Origin: Branchiostoma floridae | Lineage: Eukaryota > Chordata > Leptocardii > Amphioxiformes > Branchiostomatidae | Direction: 5' to 3' | NCBI RefSeq assembly: GCF_000003815.2 | Contig: NC_049996.1 | Span: forward strand, 3,519,144-3,583,143 | DNA: 64,000 bases | Shown here: positions 45,317 to 55,640 of the stretch, piece after piece | How positions within the stretch are numbered: the first letter of the stretch is position 1 | Layout of the letters: each line of letters begins with the position of its first letter | Made by a program: the position numbers and the translations under genes | Notes under the pieces: generated by a model | Databases searched by the model: none | What the model was told of the DNA's origin: nothing | What the model saw: only the letters and a program-made list of their open reading frames with translations

Positions 45317-46627
45317 TTTATTTATTTATTTATTTATTCACATATATTTTGCGAGTATGAGGCGGAAAGCACAAATTGCTTATATTAAGCCTTCTACTCA
45401 AGAAACATACGCATAAAACAAGAATAGTAAACGACATTACATACATAAGTACAAAATGGATAACAGAAAAATAAATTTAAACAAGACAAGTTGGTGCTGA
45501 ATCAATTAGGAGAACCTGCCTGTACAATGGATATAGGTAATGACAAGATCAAAAATGTTACAGTTCTGTTGATGTGAGAGAGATGTTGATCCTGATAACA
45601 GTAAAGTACATAAAGTAGTGTCGTTGAGGTGCTTTAGGTCTACTATAATATTTGAGACAGCCGATAACAAAGAACTTCTTTGGCTAGTATAGAGTGTGCA
45701 GTGTAGTAGATAATGTTCGGTTGTTTCACAATGATAGCCGCATTTACATGTAGGATAATCAATACAATGGTGTTGAAATAGATGGTAGTTTAACTGACTG
45801 AAGTTTAGACGGAGCCTTGTAAGATGAACTGCGGAACGACCTTGGCCATGAGAGAAATGGGAGTATTTTGTCGACTTGTTGAATAGTGAGTCCAGCTCTT
45901 TTTTGAAAGTGTTGATCGAAAGGACGGCTTTAGCATTCGTAGGCAGTTCATTCCACAAGTGAACAGTTGAAGGTAGGAAGGATCTTTTATACTTTTCAGT
46001 TTTACAGGCAATGGAAGTAAGGTTTTGGTTTGCGCGAAGGTTGTAAGGGACCGTATCACAGATACGTGGAGGGATAATATTATGTAAGTACAGTGGTGCG
46101 AGACCATTCATAATTTTCCAAAACTGAATCAACTGATGCTTTTTCCTTCTGTCCGCTAGTGTGTCCCATGCAACCTCGGCTAACAAGCTCTCATGTTTAG
46201 TGCCTCTCATGGCTCCGGTACAAACTCGTGCCGCGGCCATCTGGACAGACTCAAGAAGATCACAATCTTTGCCGAGAAGGCCACACCAAACAATGTCAGC
46301 ATATTCAAGTAATGGACGAATCATAGTGACATACAGAGTTTCTAATGTTCCCCGAGGAACAAAATATGATATCCTCTTCAGAAGATTGATTCGCTTCATT
46401 GCCTTGGTAATCAATGTAGACACGTGATATGACCAGGACAAGTCACGTTTCAAGTTTAAGCCCAAATGCTTGTGAGAGTCAACTTCCTTAAGCACAACTC
46501 CTTTAAACACTAATGGTGGGTGATAGACTTTGACCCTTTTCATGGAGAATGTCATCAGTTCAGTTTTAAGGGGATTAAAAGTTACCAGCCACTGGTCCGA
46601 CCATTCACCCACCATTCTAAGATCATG
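45317..46627 (-). mobile_element. 5'-truncated CR1/L2-type LINE with 11-bp target duplication
   Basis: The element lies in the intron of LRR paralogue 2. Its minus-strand ORF (46615-45506, about 369 aa) is the C-terminal part of a non-LTR reverse transcriptase, covering the thumb region and beyond: WLVTFNPLKTELMTF, HKHLGLNLKRDLSW, LYVTMIRPLLEYADIVW, AARVCTGAMRGT. The ORF is uninterrupted. The 3' end is a (TAAA)n tail and the 5' end is truncated. GCATGTTCATT is present at 45306-45316 and 46628-46638, an 11-bp target duplication. The inverted paralogue has the same sequence without the insertion, so the boundaries are secure. The catalytic YADD box is not included, so it is dead. Confidence 0.9.
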
Positions 46628-46639
46628 GCATGTTCATTA

Positions 46640-48639
46640 TTGGGAGTAGTTCGTGGTGAATTTGAAATTCTACAATTTACAGTATTACATGTGCCCCACA
46701 AGTTGGATAAGGTAAAGATACATAGCTACAGTTCTATAAAGCTGATCTACTGAATACAAGGGCGCATAGTATGGGATGAAAATAAATTGCTTTGTGCTCA
46801 AATTGTCGATTCAGGTTCAAAATTAAGTTGGAACACCGGCATTGTTATTTGACTTAATCGAATTAGATAACACATAGTCTTGGTTGTTTGTTTTTTAAAT
46901 CGAAAGCTTCTACATATTGCACTCGGAAGGTTTTTGTATGCAAACGCAAGTTTGGTATTTTGCGAAAATCTGAACTAGATAAAGTTCCAGATACCTAAGT
47001 TCTGATGATAATTTGTTTTCACTCAAACTTTAGATGTACTGAAAATATCGATTTCATTATCCCAATGCTATAGAATTTGTTTTCAGTTTCATTCAAGATT
47101 GATGTCCACATTATCAAAAATGTGAAAGAACCCAAAAGTGCGTCAAAAAGCAATGCCAAATCTTTTTCTTTCGGTTTATGTCAGCAAATCGTAAGATTCT
47201 AAAAAAAAAGAAACACGTTACATGCAAAAGTATAATCTATCAGGGAGAAAAAGAATAACTTAAGATTGATATTCAAAAATTTCGAATCAGACAATTAGCC
47301 AGCCATCGTTTTTATCATCATCATTACTTATTGTTAATTATTACTATTATTTGGTAGGTAAGACTACTAGGAGAGGTGTTTTTTCACCAGTTTTGTCTTT
47401 CACACCATTTGATGTTGTTTGTTTATGGTTGAATACATAAATAAATAAATAAGTAGATAAAATGTTTACATGTTAGTGTTGTTGATGTAATAGCGAAGTA
47501 CGTGACAGCATCTACTGAGTGTGAAATACATATTGATCAATATTGGTATGCAAATAGGCCAAGCTCAGACTAATTTAGAACTGTTTGTCACGCAGTGTAT
47601 GAATAAATTTTAAGGTGTAAATGATCAGGGCTTGTACAGCCTTACCATACATTTATTGAATGGTCATCATAGACATTTGACGGACCCCATTGCATGCTGG
47701 GAGACGCTGTGTTCTATGGGTAATGCAGAGGGCAAATATATCATTACCATAATGTTCTTATATAATTACAAAACACACACACATATTACGTACATTCAAG
47801 GGGTGTACAGAAAGTGTGAAATGGAGCGAAGTGGAATGTAATTTTTTATTCCATTTCGAATCTTCTGTACATTCCATTTCGTTTCGTTTCATTCCATTTT
47901 GTGGGATTTTACGCCGAAGATGGCGTGTTACGTCGAAGGGTGGTTATAGGAGCTATATAGGTACAGATACAGATTCGATTTCAGTTCGTTCCATTTCGTC
48001 CCATTTCGTTCCCGTTCGTCCAATTTCTTAATTTCGGTCTACCAATCTCGGGTGCGCCCATATTTTCCTGTGTCTCCTAGCATGGCATGTAGTAGGATTG
48101 GTGAAAAGCTCTTTTTTCCCTTTAAAAGCATCAATTGTAACATGGTATAAAGCAAAATGGGGAGAGTTTGTCTTCCTCTGCCATTTTTTGTTTCCATTTC
48201 AATTCCATGACAAATTGCTTTTAAAAATTTGTGATAAGCTGATAAATATACCTTCATGCTATTTAGCCATGATGGCTCGGTATGAGATATGTCAGTATAA
48301 TTTATTTCCTTTTACAATAGATCAAGAAATTCTTGTTGTGATCAGATGCGGTCAAACTTTGAGGTTTCTATTTCCATATTTATATATCAGTTCCTTTTGA
48401 ATTCAAAGATATTTGTTTACATGAACTACAATTTGAAAGAACTCAGTGTAAAATATTCACACATTATATGTCTGTAGCCACGATACCAGCCATGCTACCT
48501 AGTGCTCATAGTGTATTGTCTTGTTACAACCTGAATAAAGTAAAGTAAAGTGTAAAATATGACCCCCCCCCACCCCCCAAAAAAGAGTACAAAATGCGTC
48601 CTTTCAGTACTGTTAATTCTTCTTCCATTTTGGTGGTAG
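46640..48639 (+). other. intron of LRR paralogue 2, homologous to the upstream region of paralogue 1
   Basis: Blocks here match 31160-32600 in inverted order: ATTGATCAATATTGGTATGC with the TTAGAACTGTTTGTCACGCA segment, GGGTGTACAGAAAGTGTGAA, CATTTCGTTTCGTTTCATTC and GGTATGAGATATGTCAGTAT. No further gene is recognised. The acceptor is GGTGGTAG|GG at 48638-48639. Confidence 0.6.
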
Positions 48640-48649
48640 GGTTGGCAAC

Positions 48650-51600
48650 ATGGGAAGAAGGCTACGACACAAGCTGATTTTCCTCCTCCTCATCGCCAGC
48701 ATGAAGCCCAACACGCCAGAAGCTAGCTGTGCATGTCGTACTTCATGTTGCAAATGTCCCCACAGAGGCCTTACCAGCATTCCACAGATCCCAACATCTA
48801 CCTATAAGATAGATTTGAGCAATAATCAGATAGCTGGCATTCCGTCCAATACATTCTCAAATCTACCCAAGCTCCAACAGTTGTGCCTGAACTATAACAA
48901 GATAACCAGTATTCAAGCTGGTACATTCTCAAATCTACCCGAGCTACAACGGTTGTACCTGAGCCTTAACAATATAACCGGTATTCAAGCCGGTGCATTC
49001 GTAGCTCTACCCACTCTCGAATTACTTCAGCTGTCCTATAACCAATTAACTCACATCCAATCGGGTACATTCGGATATCTGCCTGGGCTTGAACAGTTGC
49101 AGCTAAACTTTAACAACATAAGTAATATTCAGGTTGATACGTTCTCCAAACTACCCCATCTCCGCATTTTGGATTTGAGTTTAAACAAGCTGATTGTAAT
49201 TCAGGCTGGTGTATTCTCAAATTTACCAAAGCTGCAAACTTTGAAACTTAATATCAACCAGATAATTAACATCAAGCCTGGTACGTTTTCGAATCTACCC
49301 AACCTCGAACGCTTGTTCTTGAGCTCCAACAAGATACCCAGTATTTATGCTGGTACATTCTCAAACCTACCCAAGCTTAAAAATTTGCAACTACATTTAA
49401 CTCACATCCACTCTGGTATATTCTCAAATCAACCCCGACTTGAGATTATAAATCTTTCCTTTAACAATCTGACTAGAATTCAGACGGGAGAATTCTCAAA
49501 TCTACCCCAGCTAAAACGGTTGTTCCTGAATTCTAACAAGATAACCAGCATCCAAGCCGATGCATTATCAAATCTACCCAAGCTCGCATATTTAAAGCTG
49601 TCCTCCAACCAGATATCTGCCCTTCCCGAGCCATATTATGAAATATTGGGATCCATTTCTAGATTATATATCAACGAAAACCCCTGGCAATGTGATTGTA
49701 GAATGGTGGCCATTATGAAAAAACAGATCCACTCATTAATGACACAGATAACATGTGCCCAACCTGCTAGACTCTTGGGGAAAAAACTCCAAAATGTCGA
49801 TCCCAAGGATCTGATCTGCAATGACCGAACCAAATCAACTCCTACACCTATCCAAGCCCCAATCAGTACATCTACATTGTCAACATCTTCACTTGGTACT
49901 ACAGAAAGGAGAACTAGCCCAACACCTAATGTTCCGGGCTCAACTGTAGCCTTTGTCACACTACCAGTTAATATGAAAACCCCAGCCAGCGCATCTGTAG
50001 TAACAGCATCTTTGTTTAGCATATCAAATCCTCCAGACTCCGCAGTGTCCTTTGCCACACTACCAGTTGATATGAAATCCCCAATGTCATCTGTAATGTC
50101 AACATCTTCTCTTGACAAAGCAGAAAGTAAGACTAGCCCAATACCTAATTCCCCAGGTTCTATCGAGGCCTTTTCCACACCATCTGTTGATAGAAAAGCC
50201 TCTTCAGTGTCAAAATCTTCATTTGGCAATTCAAGCCCAACGCCAAATCTTACAGGCCCTCCTTTTGCATTTGCCACACGACCAGTCAATTGTCACAATG
50301 GCACTGTCAAATCTCACTATCATTGGTATTTCAAACGCAAAGTTGACTCGACACTCTCTGAAGATGTGCAGACAAACCTAATAGTTACGGCACCAAATTC
50401 AGACGTAATTGCTACCAAGGGTACCTCAGATGGATCCGGCACTAGTCCCATCTTTGTTGTTATCATTTCATCTGTCGTTGGTTCAGTCATAGTAACTCTC
50501 GCTGTTGTCATCCTTCTCGTGGTTTGGTACAAGAAGACAGGCAGAAATCCTCTTTCGCGCAAACGATTTAAATTTGTCTCCAACAACTTTTACAAATCCG
50601 CAGATACTGCAGTGACCAGTGGTCAGAAAGAAAAGGGTCAGTCCCAAGCCATCACTGAATCCAACACAAACACCCCAGCTGGTGTAGTGACCAGTGGTCA
50701 TGATCACCAGTATGAAGACATAGACCGACATACCAACCTAAGGCAGGGTCAGTCGCAGACAATCACTGAATCCGACACAAACACCACAGTTTCTATAGTG
50801 ACCAGTGGTCGTCATCAGACGGGTCAGGGCCAGGCTCAGGTCATCACTGGCTCCAACACAAACACCACATCTGCTGTAGTGACCAGTGGTAATTATCAGA
50901 CAAAGATGAGCCAGTCTCGTGCCATTGTTGAAACTGGAAATCTATCTTATGGTACAGGGCAGACTGCCTCAATGCAAAGTTCTCTGTACAAAGCAATGGG
51001 GCAGTCTAAGACCATTACTAAATCCACCACCACCACAGCTGCTGTAGTGACCAGTGGTCATGAGCAGTCAGGACATGGTCAGTCTCAAGCTGTCATTGAA
51101 ACTGGAAATCCATCTTATGGCACAGGGCAGACTGCCTTAGTACAAAGTTCTCTGTACAAACCCAGTGGTCATGATCAGGCAGAGCAGGGTCAGTCTCAGG
51201 CCATCACTGAATCCAACACAAACACCACAGCTACTGTAGTGACCAGTGTTCATGATCAGACGGGGCAGGGTCAGTCTCAGGCCCTCACTGAACCCAAGAC
51301 AAACACCACAGCTGCTGTAGTGACCAGTGGTCAGGGTCAGACAGAGCAGGGTCAGTCTCAGGCCATCACTGAATCCAACACAAACACCACAGCTACTGTA
51401 GTGACCAGTGTTCATGATCAGACGGGGCAGGGTCAGTCTCAGGCCATCACTGAACCCAAGACAAACACCACAGCTGCTGTAGTGACCAGTGGTCAGGGTC
51501 AGACAGAGCAGGGTCAGTCTCAGGCCATCACTGAATCCAACGCAAACACCACAGCTACAGCAATGACCATCACTAAATCTAACACAAACGCCACGGCGGC

Positions 51601-52012
51601 TCTAGTTACCAGTGGCCATAATCAGATAGTGCAGGGTCAGTCTCAGACCATCACTGAATCCAACACAAACACCGCCAGTGGTCATGATCAGAGAAGGGCC
51701 AGTCTTAAGCTATCATTGATGCTAGAAATCCCACTTATAACACAGGACGGACTGCCTCAAAGCCAGTTGAACACAAACACTGAAGCTGCCGTAGTGAATA
51801 GTAGTGGTCATGATGATCAGACAGGGCAGGGTCAGTCTCAGTCCATCACTGAATCTAACACAAACACCATAGTTGCAGCAGCTGTAGTGACCAGTGGTCA
51901 CGATCAGTCAGGACATGGTCAGTCTCACGCTATTGTTGAAGCTGAAAATGTATCTTATGGCACAGGGCAGACTGCCTCAAAGCAAAGTTCTCTGTACAAG
52001 CCAATGGGATAG
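48650..52012 (+). CDS. LRR transmembrane receptor with tandem-repeat tail (paralogue 2), 1120 aa
   Basis: Same plan as the gene at 28.4-31.2 kb: signal peptide (MGRRLRHKLIFLLLIAS), Cys-rich N-cap (CACRTSCCKC), 12 LRRs, LRR C-cap (NPWQCDCRM), a longer Ser/Thr/Pro stalk with repeated LGTTE and FATLPV segments, the module CHNGTVKSHYHWYFKRKVDS, and a transmembrane helix (about 598-622, VVIISSVVGSVIVTLAVVIL). The cytoplasmic tail is about 495 residues of 27-residue units (81 bp in DNA) plus SYGTGQ..SSLYK units. LRR 9 (KLKNLQLHLTHIHSGIF) is three residues short and lacks the consensus Asn. Tyrosine motifs include YEDI, YKAM and YKPM. The stop TAG replaces the CAG seen at the same place in another unit, and the frame continues with repeat sequence beyond it. 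Ligand and signalling partner are unknown. Confidence 0.88.
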   Translation: MGRRLRHKLIFLLLIASMKPNTPEASCACRTSCCKCPHRGLTSIPQIPTSTYKIDLSNNQIAGIPSNTFSNLPKLQQLCLNYNKITSIQAGTFSNLPELQRLYLSLNNITGIQAGAFVALPTLELLQLSYNQLTHIQSGTFGYLPGLEQLQLNFNNISNIQVDTFSKLPHLRILDLSLNKLIVIQAGVFSNLPKLQTLKLNINQIINIKPGTFSNLPNLERLFLSSNKIPSIYAGTFSNLPKLKNLQLHLTHIHSGIFSNQPRLEIINLSFNNLTRIQTGEFSNLPQLKRLFLNSNKITSIQADALSNLPKLAYLKLSSNQISALPEPYYEILGSISRLYINENPWQCDCRMVAIMKKQIHSLMTQITCAQPARLLGKKLQNVDPKDLICNDRTKSTPTPIQAPISTSTLSTSSLGTTERRTSPTPNVPGSTVAFVTLPVNMKTPASASVVTASLFSISNPPDSAVSFATLPVDMKSPMSSVMSTSSLDKAESKTSPIPNSPGSIEAFSTPSVDRKASSVSKSSFGNSSPTPNLTGPPFAFATRPVNCHNGTVKSHYHWYFKRKVDSTLSEDVQTNLIVTAPNSDVIATKGTSDGSGTSPIFVVIISSVVGSVIVTLAVVILLVVWYKKTGRNPLSRKRFKFVSNNFYKSADTAVTSGQKEKGQSQAITESNTNTPAGVVTSGHDHQYEDIDRHTNLRQGQSQTITESDTNTTVSIVTSGRHQTGQGQAQVITGSNTNTTSAVVTSGNYQTKMSQSRAIVETGNLSYGTGQTASMQSSLYKAMGQSKTITKSTTTTAAVVTSGHEQSGHGQSQAVIETGNPSYGTGQTALVQSSLYKPSGHDQAEQGQSQAITESNTNTTATVVTSVHDQTGQGQSQALTEPKTNTTAAVVTSGQGQTEQGQSQAITESNTNTTATVVTSVHDQTGQGQSQAITEPKTNTTAAVVTSGQGQTEQGQSQAITESNANTTATAMTITKSNTNATAALVTSGHNQIVQGQSQTITESNTNTASGHDQRRASLKLSLMLEIPLITQDGLPQSQLNTNTEAAVVNSSGHDDQTGQGQSQSITESNTNTIVAAAVVTSGHDQSGHGQSHAIVEAENVSYGTGQTASKQSSLYKPMG

Positions 52013-52520
52013 TCTCAGGCCATCACTGAATCCACTGATCAGACAGGGCTGGCCTCCGTTGCTCCGTTCCAGTCTTCGAACGGGGCTGTTTTTTCATTGG
52101 GGGGGGGGGGCAGGTTCTCTTGTGCCGAGAAAGTTTTCCAAGTTTACCGAGGAAGAGATTTTGCCAAGGAAGCGAGTTTACTGTGGAAGGGAGTTTGCAG
52201 TGGAAGGGAGTTTCACCACGAACACAAACACAATAAAAACCAGCCACGCTCTGGACTGCAAAAGAGGCTAAGACGGGGCTGGGTCAGGGTCAGACCATCA
52301 CTGAATCCAATAAAATATGTACCTCTTCTGTAATTGTCAGTAGTCATGGTCAGGGCAAGTATGAGATAAATTTGTCTCAACTTGAAAGTTCAACTGTGTT
52401 GGAAAAAATCAGTATGAATAGGGTTAAACTGTAATTTTCAACACAGCAATATTGGACTTTTCCAAATTTTTGACTGATCGACTCCAGCCTTTTTTAAGGA
52501 AAGGACAATCCACTGCTTCA
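52013..52520 (+). other. 3' flank of LRR paralogue 2
   Basis: The first 40 bp continue the tail repeat in frame after the stop (SQAITESTDQTG). A poly-G run (52100-52110) and a GAAGGGAGTTTGCAGTGGAA duplication (52185-52215) follow. No separate gene is seen. Confidence 0.5.
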
Positions 52521-52529
52521 GTGACGTCA

Positions 52530-52725
52530 CGTTATGAAGGTAGCACACGTGACTCCTTGAGCAGTGGATCAAACAAGCCATCTACATTGGATATTTATAA
52601 CCATCAGAAAGTGGAGACGGAGGGCGCCATAGGCTTCTGCAACTTATGACCCACTACTCGGGGAGTCCCGTGTGCTATCTACATAATGTGACGTCATTGA
52701 AGAAGTTAATTGTCCATTCTTTGAC
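52530..52725 (+). pseudogene. degraded Penelope-like retroelement C-terminus
   Basis: In one plus frame the sequence reads LLEQWIKQAIYIGYL, stop, PSESGDGGRHRLLQLMTHYS. This resembles the end of Penelope-like polyproteins (K-x-AI-x-I ... PSLNRDGGR-x-x-L). A stop codon interrupts it. Short and decayed, so the family assignment is tentative. Confidence 0.4.
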
Positions 52726-52774
52726 AAAGTCCATCAGTCCAATATCTTGTGTTTGAAATTGCGGTTTAACTCTA

Positions 52775-52976
52775 CAGTCAAACGTGTCTATAGCGACCAC
52801 TCAAGGGACTGGTCAAAATTGGCCACTATAGAGAGATGGTCACTATAGAGAAAATGCTGATTAATTGGCCGCTAAGCCTATTTCTTAATCATTAAGAATC
52901 CAAGGGACGGACAAAAAATGGCCACTATGGCCAGGTGGCCGGTATGCAAAGGTGGCCGCTAATACAGGTTTGACTG
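52775..52976. mobile_element. Tc1/mariner-like MITE, TA target site
   Basis: CAGTCAAACGTGTCTATAGC at the left and GGTTTGACTG at the right, flanked by TA on both sides. The interior has repeated GGCCACTATAGAG and GGTGGCCGCTAATAC phrases. Part of this phrase (GGTCACTATAGAGAAAATGC) is also inside the rolling-circle copies (7890-7910), indicating a shared source. Confidence 0.7.
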
Positions 52977-52981
52977 TATTC

Positions 52982-54470
52982 AGAACAAATTTAACTCTGA
53001 ACAAGCTCCTCCAGCAAAACATCTGTGTAACAGCTGTGTCTATAGATATGATGGCTGTTTCTTGGTGTCCGAAGATCAATGGGAGGCAGACAAGTTTGAT
53101 TAGACGACCAGTCTACCTGGCCTGCACGTGACTTTTTAAGGTGAAGGAGGGGTGTGCACTCCCTTCTCCACCCTCTCGTCTACTGGCGCACTAAGTCCTA
53201 CAGGGACAGAACTGTTTGCCACATAAGACGGCCCCAGCAGATGCAGGTTTATTATTTGGAGTTTCCGTCTCCTAGGAGGACTTCCGACCAAGGATGCAAG
53301 GGATTCCTCCTACCCCTGACTCGTGTGTCATGGCGGGTGCGTCATGCCCGAACATGCCCCTAAGGCCTACCACTGCCACAAAGGCATGTCACTGCCACTA
53401 CTACAAGAGTTACAACAACCAGTAACGCCTGTCAAAATGAAGGCCCTAAAGTATATGTTACTTATAAGCCTCTTCTATTTCTCACTTTTCGTAAAAGTCA
53501 GACAAACATTGCTGCTTAGTTGAAAAACAAGCACATGGCCACCAGAACAAACACATACGTTTATGTACTGTATAGGTATGGACTTGAGCCTGAACATACA
53601 GGGTTCTCCCCAGAATTTTTTAGTATAGTGGAAAAAACCCCGAACTAACGCACTGCGCTTTCGTGAAAACGGGTTCATTTTGCAATGATAGAGGGCGTCA
53701 AATACTACAAGTATAATATATTATAGTGATTCCTTTGTTGTTAAGTGGCAAAACGACTATTGTTTTGATTAATGCCCATTCACAAGTTTTTGCAGACAAT
53801 GCCGACTGGAAAAGTGATGCTACTTGGCATAAAAATCTGTGAATTTTCATGAATTTTAGTAAAACTAACCAAGAAAATAGGGAATATTTTCTAAAGTAGT
53901 ATAGTGGAGCTGGGCCAGGAGTATAGTGGAGGGCCTCTGTTATTCCGTCCTCTGGGGAGGACGCTGACATACATATTGTCAAAAAGTTTAGCCAATTATT
54001 TGAAAGTTGTTAACACTTACTAAAGCCAACTGTATGTCTTATTAAGTGGCTGATACTCATGTTGTTTTACGTATCTTAGTCTCGAAAAAAGAACATCTAC
54101 AAGTTTTTATGTTACTTTCTAAGTACTGAATATGATTATCTTTGAGATTGTACTCACCTAATTGTTGTATTATGGTATACATAGCATTCATTATTTCAGT
54201 TTGCTGAGGTGCATGCTACTGCTGCAACATAACAATCTCACGGGCAAAGGAACAACAACGTTTTCAAGTTGTACATATTTACTAAAAATAACTGTATGCC
54301 TTATTTTAAAGGTGGTAAATTGTCATTTTTGTTTACATATTTTATAAGTATTTACATACCTAAGTTTTGAAGCAAGAATATATATAAAGTTTTTAAAGTC
54401 ATTTTCAAGAACTAAATGTCAGCATCTTCTAGATGATTAGCATGAAAGTTCATCTGTACCGGTAAATGAC
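52982..54470. other. intergenic, no gene recognised
   Basis: Short ORFs lack domain features. At 53595-53960 the phrases TTCTCCCCAGAATTTTTTAGTA, ATAGTGGAGCTGGGCCAGGA and GTCCTCTGGGGAGGACGC suggest a repeat with complementary edges, but I could not fix its ends. Confidence 0.35.
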
Positions 54471-54747
54471 ATTGTGGAAAAGACTAAACTTAACGTAACC
54501 AACAACAAGTTAGATTGGGACTTACCCCAAATTTTCAGCCGACTCCGTCAGCCTTGTTCACGGAATGGACCCGTCTGCTGTAGCTTCCGGACGTGACGTC
54601 AGGGACACACGACGGCAGCAGAGGGACGTGAATACCAGATAACCTGTGTCGCCCCCCCCCCCCCCGCTGTCTCTGTTCAGCGAAAAGTTGGGGCAAGTCC
54701 CAATCTAACTTGGTGTTGGTTACGTAAAGTTAAGTCTTTTCCACAAT
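54471..54747. mobile_element. MITE with about 60-bp terminal inverted repeats
   Basis: The left arm ATTGTGGAAAAGACTAAACT..GTTAGATTGGGACTTACCCC and the right arm GGGGCAAGTCCCAATCTAAC..GTCTTTTCCACAAT are complementary nearly throughout. The centre has a poly-C run. About 277 bp, no ORF. Confidence 0.85.
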
Positions 54748-54936
54748 ATTCTAGATGAGACTTATCTATTTGTTGTAAAAGAAAAGGGTATACACAATTC
54801 ATTTTTTTACAGTTACAGCCCTAAACTCTGCAGTGTGTGTTCCATCAAAGATAAATCAGAGAACAGTTGATGTTCATGATACCTTACATTAAAATCACTT
54901 TGTGGTCACATCTTGAGATTGCCTTAGCGTAGCGTG

Positions 54937-55117
54937 CTAGCCTCCTTCACCGGCGTCTCTAGGGCCTTGGCGAAAGTTTTTTTTGTCGATTAGCGATTTT
55001 TGTCCGGGAATACGACGGTAAAGGATGATATGCCGGGAAAGGAAAAATGCCGGGAGAGGAATATATACCGGGGGGCTTGCACCGGCCCAAGCACTAGGGT
55101 CGGTGAAGGAGGCTTAG
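54937..55117. mobile_element. short MITE, CTAGCCTCCTTCACCG ends
   Basis: CTAGCCTCCTTCACCG and CGGTGAAGGAGGCTTAG form inverted ends of a 181-bp element. The interior contains GCCGGGAAAGG and GCCGGGAGAGG. Confidence 0.65.
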
Positions 55118-55147
55118 AAGCGTACGTAGTACAGTGGTCAGTAATTC

Positions 55148-55327
55148 TAATCTCCAAGCAGATCCTATGGTAGCATAAGACAGTATGAAAAGCTGCCAGA
55201 GGAGTGAATCTGGCTTAGGAGTGTGTTTTGCTACCATCTACATGGCAAATGTACACCTCTTAGCTGACTACACTCCTTGGTCAGTTTGGTACTATCTTAT
55301 GCCATTGTAGGATCTGCTTGGAGATTA
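55148..55327. mobile_element. MITE with 38-bp TIRs and 8-bp target duplication
   Basis: TAATCTCCAAGCAGATCC and GGATCTGCTTGGAGATTA are the ends. Complementarity continues to GCATAAGACAGTA/TACTATCTTATGC. AGTAATTC flanks both sides (55140-55147 and 55328-55335), an 8-bp target duplication as made by hAT-type and some other transposases. Confidence 0.85.
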
Positions 55328-55335
55328 AGTAATTC

Positions 55336-55640
55336 AGCCTCTGAACCTAGAGGTCGTGAGTTCGAATCCCGGCTGTGTCGCTCACCCGACATGCACACTA
55401 CTGGAAAAAGTTGCAGTTCTTTGGACGGAACGTTAACCTGTGGTCCACTGTTTGTTGTACTAGTGGGAGCTTCCCCCGTGCAGTGAGCCTGTAAATACTG
55501 TACATAGTGCTACTAAGTTTTTCGGACATCTTAACTGGTTCAATTTCCTTGTCTGTATTAGTTTTTCCTTTTTTTTTTCTAATTTAAAAGGTGACAGCTT
55601 GTATACCTTTTCTATTCAAATTCTTCTCAATAGAAGGTCT
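55336..55640 (+). mobile_element. tRNA-derived SINE
   Basis: B-box GAGTTCGAATCCCGGC, then TCGCTCACCCGACATGCACA, GTTGCAGTTCTTTGGACGGA, CTTCCCCCGTGCAGTGAGCC, TACTAAGTTTTTCGGACATC and a T-rich tail. Same family as 26925-27165, opposite orientation. The 5' end abuts the target duplication of the neighbouring MITE, so part of its tRNA head may have been displaced. Confidence 0.7.

Noticed and set aside
49636-50289. A 217-codon antisense ORF within LRR paralogue 2
   Set aside because: Shadow of the Ser/Thr/Pro-rich stalk; the plus strand has the domain evidence.
55277-55486. A 69-codon ORF
   Set aside because: It spans the MITE end and the SINE.
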